Positions 42,170 to 50,014 of a stretch of 50,014 nt of DNA are shown here, piece by piece. Every line of letters starts with the position of its first letter. Within the stretch, counting starts at the first letter, position 1. The stretch comes from an uncultured Pseudomonadota bacterium (lineage in GTDB: Bacteria; Pseudomonadota; Gammaproteobacteria; Burkholderiales; Eutrophovitaceae), in NCBI GenBank assembly GCA_937983055.1, contig CALJLA010000043.1, positions 1 to 50,014 on the forward strand, given 5' to 3'. The notes under the pieces were generated by a model. The model was not told the DNA's origin, ran no database searches, and saw nothing but the letters and a program-made list of their open reading frames with translations. A program made the translations under genes and the position numbers.

Positions 42170-42955
42170 ATGCATGATGAAGGCGTGTATGCCATGAAGA
42201 TGGAAATATTCAGGCCGGAAATGCCGGTCTTTCAGACTGTCGACGCGCACCGGCTGCATATCAAGCAGCGGCTGGCCGCCGCGTTCCGGCTGTTTTCGCG
42301 GTTCGGGTTCGATGAAGGCGTGGCCGGCCATATCACTGCGCGCGACCCCGAACACCAGGATTGCTTCTGGGTCAATCCCTATGCGGTTCACTTCAGCCGC
42401 ATCAGGGCGAGCGACCTGTCGCTGGTGAGCCATACTGGCGAGGTGCTGGTCGGCCAACCCTGCAATGCTGCGGCGTTTGCCATCCATTCACGACTGCACA
42501 TGCTCCGGCCGGACGTTGCGGCGGCTGCGCATGCGCACTCGGTGTATGGCAAGAGCTGGTCAGCTCTTGGGCGGCTGCTCGATCCTCTGACGCAGGATGC
42601 CTGCGCCTTCTACAGGGACCACGCCCTTTACCATGAGTACAACGGTATCGTGTACGACACCGCCGAAGGTGATCGCATCGGCCGGGCGCTCGGCCGGAAC
42701 AAGGCAGTCATCATGGTCAACCACGGCCACCTGACCGTAGGGCAGACGGTCGATGAAGCCGCATGGTGGTTCATCACCATGGAGCGGTCGTGCCAGGCGC
42801 AGTTGCTGGCCGAGGCGGCCGGCACGCCCAGACTGATCGATGATCGCAACGCGCTGCTCACCCGCGAACAGGTAGGCACACCCTATGCCGGCTGGGTGGC
42901 GTTTCAGCCGCTGTATCAGCGCATCGTCAAGGAACAGCCCGACCTGCTCGACTGA
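42170..42955 (+). CDS. Class II aldolase/adducin family protein
   Basis: The 261-residue protein has the aldolase_II/adducin fold: the SRFGFDEGVAGHITARDPE start, the zinc-binding AHAHSVYGKSWSALG (two His) and a third His in MVNHGHLTVGQTVDEAAWWF. Relatives include fuculose-phosphate aldolase and many proteins of unknown substrate. Cleavage of a sugar phosphate cannot be assumed. ATG 42170 is used; ATG 42194 is an alternative. No sugar kinase is nearby. Confidence 0.88.
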   Translation: MHDEGVYAMKMEIFRPEMPVFQTVDAHRLHIKQRLAAAFRLFSRFGFDEGVAGHITARDPEHQDCFWVNPYAVHFSRIRASDLSLVSHTGEVLVGQPCNAAAFAIHSRLHMLRPDVAAAAHAHSVYGKSWSALGRLLDPLTQDACAFYRDHALYHEYNGIVYDTAEGDRIGRALGRNKAVIMVNHGHLTVGQTVDEAAWWFITMERSCQAQLLAEAAGTPRLIDDRNALLTREQVGTPYAGWVAFQPLYQRIVKEQPDLLD

Positions 42956-42991
42956 GCACGCCCGCGGCCTGGATGCGGGCGCGGCGCACGC

Positions 42992-43465
42992 TTACTTGCG
43001 CGGAGTCCACTCCGAGGCCATGCGTTTTGCGCGGGCGATGTCTTCTTCGCTCATCTCCCGTTCCATCTTGCGCACCGCGTCCTTTGCATACAGCGAGTCA
43101 CGGTAGCTGCCCGTTGCGGCGGCAAACACGCTGAGCCACATATGGGCGGCAACACGATCGCGCTTCACGCCTTCGCCGTTGCGGTAGAGCAGGCCAAGGT
43201 GGTACTGCGATTCTAGGTGGCCCTGTTCGGCGGCCTTGCGGAACCACTCCGCGGCCTGCGCCTGGTCGCGGAGTTTGCCATGTCCATAGCGGTAGAGCGT
43301 CGCGATGAAATACTGTGCGCGGGCATTGCCCTTCATGGCCAGCGGCTCTATCTCGGCGATTGCGGTGCTGTAATCGCCCTTGTTGTAGGCGGCGATGCCT
43401 TCTTCGTAGCCTGCCCAGACTGTGAGTGGCACAAGCAGGATCAGGGCGAGTATCGATGGTTTCAC
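42992..43465 (-). CDS. Sel1-repeat (TPR-like) exported protein
   Basis: The 157-residue protein has a signal peptide (LALILLVPLTVWAG, cut near WAG-YEE) and Sel1-like repeats (QYFIATLYRYGHGKLRDQAQAAEWFRKAAEQGH, SQYHLGLLYRNGEGVKRD and a third). Such repeats mediate protein contacts in the periplasm. The start is GTG 43465, supported by AGGAGG six bases upstream; no ATG is better placed. It stands alone, convergent with the aldolase-like gene and divergent from the amidase. Confidence 0.85.
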   Translation of the reverse strand: MKPSILALILLVPLTVWAGYEEGIAAYNKGDYSTAIAEIEPLAMKGNARAQYFIATLYRYGHGKLRDQAQAAEWFRKAAEQGHLESQYHLGLLYRNGEGVKRDRVAAHMWLSVFAAATGSYRDSLYAKDAVRKMEREMSEEDIARAKRMASEWTPRK

Positions 43466-43622
43466 GGTCAACCTCCTGTGATGAACGCGTAATTCTAGCG
43501 TCCCCGGCCGTCCGGGTCTGGCGGGATGCGAAGCGCGCCCGTGGATGCACCCCGCGGCGGCCCGCAACTGCTTCGACCATGGCTTATAGTCCTGTGTTTC
43601 GTGGCACAGCAGCGAAAAAGCG

Positions 43623-45002
43623 ATGCCCATAACACCGATGGCGGGCGCCGGCGGGCGCGAGAGTCTCGAGACGCAGCTGGCGCACATCGAGCGCCTGAAT
43701 CCGAGGGTCAATGCCGTGGTGACGCTTGACGCCGACCATGCCCGCGAACAGGCATGCGCGCAGCAGTCACGCGGGCATGGCCCGGACAGTGGCCGGCCGC
43801 TGGCTGGCAGCTTTATCACCGTCAAGGACGCCTTCGAAACCGCGGGGATGCGCACCACCTGCGGTGCGCCGCAATGGGCCTCGCATGTGCCGGCGCGCAA
43901 TGCCGATGCCGTGCAGCGCCTGGTAGACGCGGGAGCGGTGGTGTTCGGCAAGACCAACGTTCCGATTTACGCGGCGGACTTGCAGAGCTACAACCGCCTG
44001 TTCGGGGTTACCGTGAACCCCTGGGACGCGACACGCACCTGCGGCGGGTCTTCCGGCGGGGCGGCAGCCGCAGTCGCATGCGGCATGACACCTTTTGAAC
44101 TGGGCAGCGACATCGGCGGGTCGATTCGCATCCCGGCGCATTTTTGCGGCGTCTACGGCCATAAGCCGAGCTTCGCATGCGTGCCGTTTCGAGGACACAT
44201 TCCTCCGCCGCCGGGCGAGCTGGCAGCGCCGGACATGGCTGTGGCCGGTCCGCTGGCGCGCAGCGCCGATACGCTCGAGCAGGTGCTGCGCGTGCTGGCC
44301 GGTGCGCAACGCTCACGGCTGCCGGCGACGCTTGGTCAATGCCGTGCAGGGGTGTGGATGGATGACACCGACTTCCCGCTCGACCGCCCGGTGCGCCTGG
44401 CTCTCGACGAGGCGATGCGCCGTCTGGCGGCGGCGGGCGCGCGATTGGAACCGGTGCGCCCCGCGCCGGTCTTGGGCGAGATCTTCGACTGCTATCTGAG
44501 GTTGCTGTGGCCGGTGACGACAGCGCATCTGTCGGCGCGCGCGATGCGTCGCGTGCAGGAGGCCGGCGCCGCCCGCGCCGACGACAGCTGGCATGCGAAA
44601 CTGGCCCGCTATGCAACGGCATCGCACCATCAGTGGCTGGCTGCGGATGAAGCGCGTGCCCGGCTACGGGCGCGCTTCGCCGAGCTGTTCGAAGCGTTCG
44701 ATGTGCTGCTAATGCCGGTTGCGCCGGTGACGGCGTTTCCGCACGATCATGGCGAGGACCTGATGGGCCGCACGATATTGGTCAACGGCGAAGCGCGCTG
44801 GTACTGGGAACAACTTGCGTGGATTGCGCCGGCCTCCGCCGCTTACCTGCCAGCGACGGTGGCGCCGGTGGGGCTCGCCTCGGACGGGTTGCCGGTGGGT
44901 ATTCAGATCGTCGGGCCACAGTACGGCGACCTGACCACCATCGATTACGCGCGGCGGATGGCGGAGGTGCTGGACGGCTTCCGGGCGCCGCCCGCAGACT
45001 AG
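43623..45002 (+). CDS. Amidase signature family enzyme
   Basis: The 459-residue hydrolase has the amidase triad: Lys68 (ITVKDAF), Ser144 in GGSSGGAAAA and nucleophile Ser167 in SDIGGSIRIPA. It cleaves amide bonds. It is not GatA-like in context, since no gatB or gatC is near. A TATAGT at 43585-43590 may be a -10. The ribosome site is weak. Its end converges with the NlpC/P60 gene, 20 bases away. Confidence 0.92.
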   Translation: MPITPMAGAGGRESLETQLAHIERLNPRVNAVVTLDADHAREQACAQQSRGHGPDSGRPLAGSFITVKDAFETAGMRTTCGAPQWASHVPARNADAVQRLVDAGAVVFGKTNVPIYAADLQSYNRLFGVTVNPWDATRTCGGSSGGAAAAVACGMTPFELGSDIGGSIRIPAHFCGVYGHKPSFACVPFRGHIPPPPGELAAPDMAVAGPLARSADTLEQVLRVLAGAQRSRLPATLGQCRAGVWMDDTDFPLDRPVRLALDEAMRRLAAAGARLEPVRPAPVLGEIFDCYLRLLWPVTTAHLSARAMRRVQEAGAARADDSWHAKLARYATASHHQWLAADEARARLRARFAELFEAFDVLLMPVAPVTAFPHDHGEDLMGRTILVNGEARWYWEQLAWIAPASAAYLPATVAPVGLASDGLPVGIQIVGPQYGDLTTIDYARRMAEVLDGFRAPPAD

Positions 45003-45021
45003 CGACGCCGGTACCGCGGTA

Positions 45022-45492
45022 TCACAGGCGTCGCGCCTCGTTGAAGTGACGAGGCCAGTAGGGCGCATCGATGCGGTCGACCCTTACACGGCCGCCGCTC
45101 GATGGGGCATGAACGAATTCACCGGCGCCGAGATAAATGCCCACATGAGAGGACTTCTTGCCCTCCTGGTCGAAAAATACCAGATCACCGCGCGACAGCC
45201 GGTGCCATTCGACGTCCGACCCGACCGAGCGCAGCGAACGGGTGTCGCGCGGCAGGTTCAGGCCCGCCCGGCGGAAGCTGTAATGCACCAGGCCGCTGCA
45301 GTCGAAGCCGGCGGGCGTGTAACCGCCGTAGCGATAGGGGCGCCCGAGCATGGCCAGAGCATGGTCGGCAGCGACGTAGCCGGACCCATCGGTGCGTTCG
45401 ATCGGAGCCGCCCTGGGCGCAGTGCCGGCGCAGGCAGCCAGTCCCGGAAGCAGCAGTGCGATCAGCAGCAGGCGTTTGCCCAACGTCAGCAT
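45022..45492 (-). CDS. NlpC/P60 family lipoprotein (peptidoglycan endopeptidase)
   Basis: The 156-residue protein has a lipoprotein signal (lipobox LAAC, Cys21) and an NlpC/P60 domain with catalytic Cys65 (DCSGLV), His116 (SHVGIY) and His128 (VHAPS). It likely cuts peptide stems in peptidoglycan and sits in the outer membrane. ATG 45492 has AGGAGGG seven bases upstream. Confidence 0.92.
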   Translation of the reverse strand: MLTLGKRLLLIALLLPGLAACAGTAPRAAPIERTDGSGYVAADHALAMLGRPYRYGGYTPAGFDCSGLVHYSFRRAGLNLPRDTRSLRSVGSDVEWHRLSRGDLVFFDQEGKKSSHVGIYLGAGEFVHAPSSGGRVRVDRIDAPYWPRHFNEARRL

Positions 45493-45642
45493 GGTCAACC
45501 CTCCTTGAGCGGGGTGTCGCAAGCCTTGTGCCGGGCGCGAGCCTGATCCCGAGGGCGGCGCGCGCCGATCGGGTGCCGCTTCAGGGCAGTTTGCCGACGT
45601 CGGGCGCCTTTCGTCGCCGTTGAGCGACGGCGCGGCGGGGCA

Positions 45643-45679
45643 ATTAAAAAAGCCTGCCGTCCTTGCGGGCGGCAGGCTT
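45643..45679 (-). terminator. Rho-independent terminator after the DegP-type gene
   Basis: A ten-base stem (AAGCCTGCCG / CGGCAGGCTT, 45650-45659 with 45670-45679) with a ten-base loop. On the minus strand it is followed by a T-run (plus-strand AAAAAA at 45645-45650). It lies 22 bases past the protease stop. Confidence 0.9.
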
Positions 45680-45701
45680 GTGCCGTGATTCTGATACCGA
45701 C

Positions 45702-47144
45702 TCAGCCGATCTGTACCGGTACGTAAGTCCGGGTATCGCGGCGCTGAATCAACAGCGCCACGGTCTTGCCTTCGGCCTTCTCCACCATCTTGCGCAGGTC
45801 CTCGGGCGACTTCAGCGGCGTGTTGTTGAGCGCCAGGATCACGTCACCGGCCTGGATGCCGGCCCGGGCCGCAGGTCCCTGAACTTTCTCCACCACCAGT
45901 CCGGCCTCGGCCTTGAGTGCCTTGCGCTCCTCCGCCGTCAGCTCTCGCACCGCGAGGCCGAGCTTGCCGTCCGCAGTGCCCGATGGGGCATTGGCAACCG
46001 CGACCTGGTCTGCCTCAAGCGCGCCGATTCTGACTTCGACATCGCGCTGGGCGCCATCGCGCCAGATCTGCAACGTCGCGTTCGTGCCGGGCGCCAGGGT
46101 CGCAATGCGGCTGGGCAGCTGCGAAAGCTGGGTGATCTCCTGACCGTTGACGCCGAGAATCACGTCCCCGCCCCTGAGCCCGGCTTTGTCGGCCGGTCCG
46201 CCGGGCTCCACCCGGCTCACCAGCGCGCCACGCGGCTTCGAAAGTCCAAAGGAGTTGGCAAGCGCCTGGTCGACTTCCTGGATGTTGACCCCGATGCGCC
46301 CGCGCGTGACCTTGCCGTTCTCGACCAGCTGTGTCTTGACGTTCATCGCCACGTCGATCGGTATCGCGAAAGACAGACCCATGTAGCCGCCGGTGCGGCT
46401 GAAGATCTGCGAGTTGATGCCGACCACCTCGCCCTTCATGTTGAACAGCGGGCCTCCAGAGTTGCCGGGGTTGACGGCTACGTCGGTCTGGATGAACGGC
46501 ACGTAATTGGAATCGGGCAGGCCGCGCGCCTTGGCGCTGACGATGCCGGAGGTCACGGTGTTCTCCAGCCCGAACGGTGACCCGATTGCGATCACCCATT
46601 CGCCCACTTTCAGGCGCTCGGGGTTGCCGACCTTCACGGCCGGCAGGTTTTCCGCGTCGATCTTGAGTACCGCCACGTCCGTCTGCCGATCGACGCCGAC
46701 TACTGTGGCCTCGAATTCCCGTCGGTCGCTGAGCTTGACGATGACGCTGGTGGCACCATCGACGACGTGAGCGTTGGTCAGGATGACGCCGTCCGCGCTG
46801 ACGATGAAGCCCGAGCCTTGGCCACGCTGTGGCATCTGTTCGGGCTGCGGCGCGGGTCCGTAGCGGCGGAAAAACTCAGAGAACGGGTCGGGCACCTGCG
46901 GGCCCGGGGCCGGCGCTGCGGTCGGCGTCGTGCGCTCCATGCGCACGTTGACGACCGCGTTGCCGTACTGCTCGACCAGAGCGGTGAAATCGGGCAGACC
47001 GACGACCACTGCCTCGGATGCGCTTGACGACTCGTTTGCGGCGCCGGCATCGCGCGCGCCATGAACCGTTGTGAAGTAACCGCCGATCAGCGCCGTCGCC
47101 AGCACGGCGCCAAGCAGCTTCTTCCAGGTAATGTTAGATGACAT
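45702..47144 (-). CDS. DegP/HtrA-type periplasmic serine protease
   Basis: The 480-residue protease has an N-terminal membrane/signal segment (LLGAVLATALIGGYFTT) and a trypsin-like domain with the triad His126 (TNAHVV), Asp156 (QTDVAVL) and Ser229 (GNSGGP). Two PDZ domains follow (about 275-365 and 390-475). It degrades or refolds damaged envelope proteins. The start is ATG 47144 with GAGAGAGG upstream; a GTG 15 bases out is weaker. A possible sigma-E-type promoter lies upstream and a strong terminator downstream. It could be DegP or the related MucD/DegQ. Confidence 0.95.
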   Translation of the reverse strand: MSSNITWKKLLGAVLATALIGGYFTTVHGARDAGAANESSSASEAVVVGLPDFTALVEQYGNAVVNVRMERTTPTAAPAPGPQVPDPFSEFFRRYGPAPQPEQMPQRGQGSGFIVSADGVILTNAHVVDGATSVIVKLSDRREFEATVVGVDRQTDVAVLKIDAENLPAVKVGNPERLKVGEWVIAIGSPFGLENTVTSGIVSAKARGLPDSNYVPFIQTDVAVNPGNSGGPLFNMKGEVVGINSQIFSRTGGYMGLSFAIPIDVAMNVKTQLVENGKVTRGRIGVNIQEVDQALANSFGLSKPRGALVSRVEPGGPADKAGLRGGDVILGVNGQEITQLSQLPSRIATLAPGTNATLQIWRDGAQRDVEVRIGALEADQVAVANAPSGTADGKLGLAVRELTAEERKALKAEAGLVVEKVQGPAARAGIQAGDVILALNNTPLKSPEDLRKMVEKAEGKTVALLIQRRDTRTYVPVQIG

Positions 47145-47216
47145 CGTGCCTCTCTCCACTAAAGCCGGCGACGGACACAGTGCCCGCCGCGCATCAGAAT
47201 TGATGCTGACAGCGCT

Positions 47217-47243
47217 TGTGACAAAGGCGCAGGCGGACAGTTC
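47217..47243 (-). promoter_or_regulatory. Possible sigma-E-type promoter of the protease gene
   Basis: On the minus strand GAACTG (47243-47238) is followed after 16 bases by TCACA (47221-47217), close to the GGAACTT/TCAAA form of sigma-E promoters that control degP. It lies 73 bases upstream of the protease start. Match is imperfect. Confidence 0.4.
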
Positions 47244-47357
47244 GCCATCCGGCTCCGGGGCGGGCAGGCGCCGGCTGGCGACTGCACCGCAAAACCCTGG
47301 GCTAACGCGGCGGCGCCTGCCCGGTTGACAGCAGGTTGCCGCGGTTGGGCGGCCCTT

Positions 47358-47714
47358 TCACGCCGGGCCGCCGCGCCCGGCCGTGCGAGCGCGGTTGACC
47401 GCTTTCACCACCAGGAAAACGGCCCAGGCGACGATCACGAAATCCAGCAGCGTGGAAACAAAAGCCCCATACCGAATGAGTGGCGCGCCGGCTGCCGTCG
47501 CGGCTTCCAGCGAGTCGTAGCTCGTGGCGGACAGGTTGAAGTAGAGGTGGCGAAAATCGACGCCGCCGATCATCATGCCGATCGGCGGCATGATGACGTC
47601 GCTCACCAGCGAATTCACCACCTTGCCGAAGGCCGCGCCGACAATGATGCCGACTGCCATATCGAGCATGTTGCCCTTGACCGCGAACTCCTGGAACTCC
47701 GCGAGGATCTTCAT
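47358..47714 (-). CDS. mscL: Large-conductance mechanosensitive channel MscL
   Basis: The 118-residue inner-membrane channel has the MscL N-terminus FQEFAVKGNMLDMAVGIIVGAAFGKVVNSLVSDVIMPPIGMM, forming TM1, and a second helix (VSTLLDFVIVAWAVFLVVKAV). It opens under osmotic downshock. It is a little shorter than the usual 130-150 residues at the C-terminal helix. AGGAG lies upstream of ATG 47714. Confidence 0.95.
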   Translation of the reverse strand: MKILAEFQEFAVKGNMLDMAVGIIVGAAFGKVVNSLVSDVIMPPIGMMIGGVDFRHLYFNLSATSYDSLEAATAAGAPLIRYGAFVSTLLDFVIVAWAVFLVVKAVNRARTAGRGGPA

Positions 47715-47787
47715 TTTCTTCTCCTGTCGTTGAGTGGTCGGCGGCGTCGTGTCACGCGCCTGGCTGCAGGGGGCGCCCTGCCGTTGT

Positions 47788-48891
47788 TCAATGTGAAAAG
47801 CTTTGGACGGGGTCGAAGCCCAGCGCACGTTTGACCCGGGTGTTGTCGATGGCCTCGACGCCGCCGGCTGTGAGCCGCCACTTGTCCATGTACTGGCGCG
47901 GATGGACCAGCGTTGCGCCGCGCCCGGCCAGATAGGTCTCCAGTTCCTCGTCTGAAAACGGCCATGGCAGGCCGCGTTCGAATGGTTCCCACAGGCCGTC
48001 CCAGTGGATAGGCAGGTAAGCCCGCGGCCGTATGATCGGCGCGACCAGCCTCGCGACCGCCGCGCCGCCGGTGCCAATCCACAGGTCGACCCGGTCGACA
48101 CCGCTCAGTTCGATGGCCTTGCGCAGATTTTCGAGCGGCGCACCGTGGTCGATGCCGTCGACCACGATCGGCAGGTGCAGGTCTACCGGGCTTGCGGAGT
48201 CGTGCAGAAACAGGCTGTAGCGTCCGGCAGTTCCGTCGAACACGAACAGCAATGCGCGGTTGCCGCCGCCGTTGGGGAAATCTTCGGCTACGCCGGCGCG
48301 CAGCCCGCCGGAAGCGGGATCCGGGCGCGGCACCGCAGAAAGTTCCACCGGGTCGTGCTGCTCCCAGTTCACTGCGGGATCGCCGCTATGGTTCCAGCGG
48401 ATGACGTGCATGGTGATTCCCGGTGCGAGCTCGAGCCGCTCGCCGCCGTTCACGGGCGTACAGCGCTCTGCAGGAATGTTCTCCGCCCGCACCTGAAAAC
48501 AGGTGGTGCGCGAGCCGATGACCGGCGCGCCCGTAAGCTTCGACCAGGTCGCAGTATCGAACGTGTGGTCCCAGTGGTTGTGCCCGGTTGCCAGAAGATT
48601 CACCGCGCCAGGTCCGCCGAGCGCGCCCGCTACCCGTGAAACGGCTTCGACATCGGAGCGAAACGGCTGCCGGGTAAAAGCGTATCCGCCGCCTCCGCCA
48701 TAGAAGGCATCCCGCGGCAAGCGTGTGATGTAGCCGTCGAATACCAGGCGAACCGGGCCGGCTTCCACGTACAGATTGGCGATCGACATCCAGGTGATAT
48801 CGACCTGGGGCGGCCCGCCCCGGGCCGAGGGAAGCCATAGCAGCGCGCAGGCGAGCAGCACTCGCGCACCCGGGCGCTGCCGCCTCAGCAT
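47788..48891 (-). CDS. Exported metallo-beta-lactamase-fold hydrolase
   Basis: The 367-residue protein has an N-terminal signal (VLLACALLWLPSARG) and an MBL fold. The zinc motif is HNHWDH (His104, His106, Asp108, His109); a later NHSGDP His and IHWDG His may complete the site. Substrate unknown. ATG 48891 overlaps the M20 stop by seven bases, so the two are coupled; a GTG 15 bases upstream is an alternative. Confidence 0.85.
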   Translation of the reverse strand: MLRRQRPGARVLLACALLWLPSARGGPPQVDITWMSIANLYVEAGPVRLVFDGYITRLPRDAFYGGGGGYAFTRQPFRSDVEAVSRVAGALGGPGAVNLLATGHNHWDHTFDTATWSKLTGAPVIGSRTTCFQVRAENIPAERCTPVNGGERLELAPGITMHVIRWNHSGDPAVNWEQHDPVELSAVPRPDPASGGLRAGVAEDFPNGGGNRALLFVFDGTAGRYSLFLHDSASPVDLHLPIVVDGIDHGAPLENLRKAIELSGVDRVDLWIGTGGAAVARLVAPIIRPRAYLPIHWDGLWEPFERGLPWPFSDEELETYLAGRGATLVHPRQYMDKWRLTAGGVEAIDNTRVKRALGFDPVQSFSH

Positions 48892-49865
48892 TTCTGCACG
48901 CCGCACCAGCGCGCAATGAACAGCGCCAGCACCGCGGTCACCCGACGCAGGCTCGCGAGGGAGACTGATTCATCGATTCCGTGGATGTTCTGGGCTTCCG
49001 GGCCGTAGCAGGTGGCGGGGGTGTCGCCATAGAGGTTGAAGACGCGTACGTCGGTGGTGGCCGCGCTGGCAAACGTCTCCGGGCGTGCGCCGGTCACCCG
49101 CTGGTGGCTGTCGGCAAGCAGTTCCACAAAAGGCGCGCTGGTGTCGACGACGCACCCTTCCGACTGGAAGCCCGCGTAATGCACTCGGAACTGCGCGCCC
49201 TTGAGCGTGGGCTCGCGGGCCGCAGTCTCCGCCAGCCGTAGTTCGATTGCCTGTCGGGCCTCCAGCGCGCTCACGCCGGGATAGAAACCCGCGCGAATCT
49301 GCATCATGCAGCGGGTCGGCACCGACGAGGCCCACTCGCCGCCTTCGATGACGCCGAGATTGAACTTTACCGGCGCACCCAGATGGGCGAACGCAGGATG
49401 CCTGTTTTCGCGCCGGTTCCATTCCGCAGCCAGCGTCTTCAGGCCTTCCCACAGGGCAAAGGCTGCTTCGATCGCATGGACGCCCTCTGTGGCATTGAGG
49501 ACGTGCGCCGGGCGGCCGAACACCTCGATTTTCAGCCACAGAACGCCGACCTGTGCCGACAGGATGGTCTCGTTGAACGGTTCCGGAATCAGGGCAGCGT
49601 CGGCGCGATAGCCGCGGTGAATGCAGGCGAGCGCGCCGTTGCCGGTGCACTCCTCCTCGACCACCGATTGCAGGAACACGGGCGCTGCCGGCTTGAGTCC
49701 CAGCTTGCCCAGCGCCTTGAAGGCGGTGACGTAGGCGGCAATGCCTGCCTTCATGTCGCCGGCGCCGCGCCCATAAAGCCGGTCGCCGCGCAGCACCGGC
49801 TGGCACGGGGGATGCGTCCACAGCCCCTCCGCGCCCCCCGGCAACACGCCGAGCTGACCGGTCAC
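48885..49865 (-). CDS. M20-family deacylase, N-terminally short and with lost HxD motif (possibly inactive)
   Basis: The protein matches ArgE/DapE-type deacylases (LWTHPP, LYGRGAGDMK with the bridging Asp, VVEEECTGNGALA with the catalytic Glu pair, GRPAHV dimerisation region, IHGIDESV with the last metal His). Where the family has GHxDVVP, with a metal His and catalytic Asp, this gene reads GQLGVLP. The N-terminal 60 or so residues that normally precede that motif are also missing, because the upstream gene ends at 49959. The frame is open to 49958, and codons before GTG 49865 still look like the family. It may be a decaying or inactive gene. Confidence 0.75.
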   Translation of the reverse strand: MTGQLGVLPGGAEGLWTHPPCQPVLRGDRLYGRGAGDMKAGIAAYVTAFKALGKLGLKPAAPVFLQSVVEEECTGNGALACIHRGYRADAALIPEPFNETILSAQVGVLWLKIEVFGRPAHVLNATEGVHAIEAAFALWEGLKTLAAEWNRRENRHPAFAHLGAPVKFNLGVIEGGEWASSVPTRCMMQIRAGFYPGVSALEARQAIELRLAETAAREPTLKGAQFRVHYAGFQSEGCVVDTSAPFVELLADSHQRVTGARPETFASAATTDVRVFNLYGDTPATCYGPEAQNIHGIDESVSLASLRRVTAVLALFIARWCGVQKC

Positions 49866-49958
49866 GACCAGCGACCGTCGCCGCGACGCGCCCAGGTGCA
49901 GGCACCACCGCCAGCCACGCCAGGGCCAGGCCGGCCACGCGAGAACGGCCGCGCCGGC

Positions 49959-50014
49959 TCATCGACGGACCTCCGCCTCGGCCTGGTCCACCAGCGGCTT
50001 GTAGGCCCGCCGGT
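49959..50014 (-). CDS. C-terminal end of an upstream gene (partial)
   Basis: The minus-strand frame reads RRAYKPLVDQAEAEVRR and stops with TGA at 49961-49959, touching an ATG at 49962 (ATGA overlap). Only 17 residues are in the window, so no family can be named. Confidence 0.4.
   Translation of the reverse strand, partial: RRAYKPLVDQAEAEVRR

Overview
The window is about 50 kb of dense, GC-rich (roughly 65-67% by eye) bacterial chromosome. Gene content points to a betaproteobacterium (Burkholderiales or a relative). The signs are a Fur-controlled hemP, soxYZ, a Tat-exported molybdenum hydroxylase, an Lrp/hpd pair, several c-di-GMP and two-component signalling proteins, and a CoA-type catabolic cluster. 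I see no rRNA, tRNA, CRISPR array, intact insertion sequence or phage. The species cannot be named from this.

Layout. 0.1-3.0 kb: a periplasmic family-3 solute-binding protein followed by overlapping exbB-exbD-tonB. 3.0-6.2 kb (minus): a small Cys-containing protein, a PAS histidine kinase and a STAS/SpoIIAA-like protein. 6.2-10.3 kb (minus): one transcription unit running two-subunit molybdenum hydroxylase -> soxY -> soxZ -> DUF924. 10.6-22.4 kb (plus): an aminotransferase, a CorC/HlyC-type membrane protein, and then a metal-resistance block made of a DMT transporter with a 24-histidine tail, a czcI-like small protein, an HME-RND czcCBA operon and chrA. 22.4-26 kb: an Lrp regulator divergent from 4-hydroxyphenylpyruvate dioxygenase, a CACAGAG-type inverted repeat element, and prfC. 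26.2-28.6 kb: a diguanylate cyclase, then a gene-poor stretch with the C-terminal remnant of an outer-membrane protein, a Fur box over a near-consensus promoter, hemP and two very small ORFs.

28.7-34.6 kb: an SDR gene interrupted by an amber codon, divergent from a catabolic-looking run (phosphotransferase, quinone oxidoreductase, GST, thiolase), and a membrane-anchored HExxH protein. 34.7-36.5 kb: an overlapping FMN-binding protein / ApbE / four-helix membrane protein module, probably for extracytoplasmic flavin electron transfer. 36.5-42 kb: a SIMPL protein, an IlvD/Edd-type sugar-acid dehydratase, a pseudo-receiver class III nucleotide cyclase and a PAS-GGDEF protein. 42-50 kb: a class II aldolase-like protein, a Sel1 protein, an amidase, an NlpC/P60 lipoprotein, a DegP-type protease with a clear terminator and a possible sigma-E-type promoter, mscL, an MBL-fold protein, and an M20 deacylase that has lost its HxD motif and most of its N-terminal region.

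The stretches most worth following up are the soxYZ/molybdoenzyme unit, the metal island, the orphan hemP locus with its small ORFs, the flavin module, the pseudo-receiver cyclase and the damaged genes (SDR, M20, outer-membrane protein). All functional calls come from reading motifs in the translations; no database search was run.
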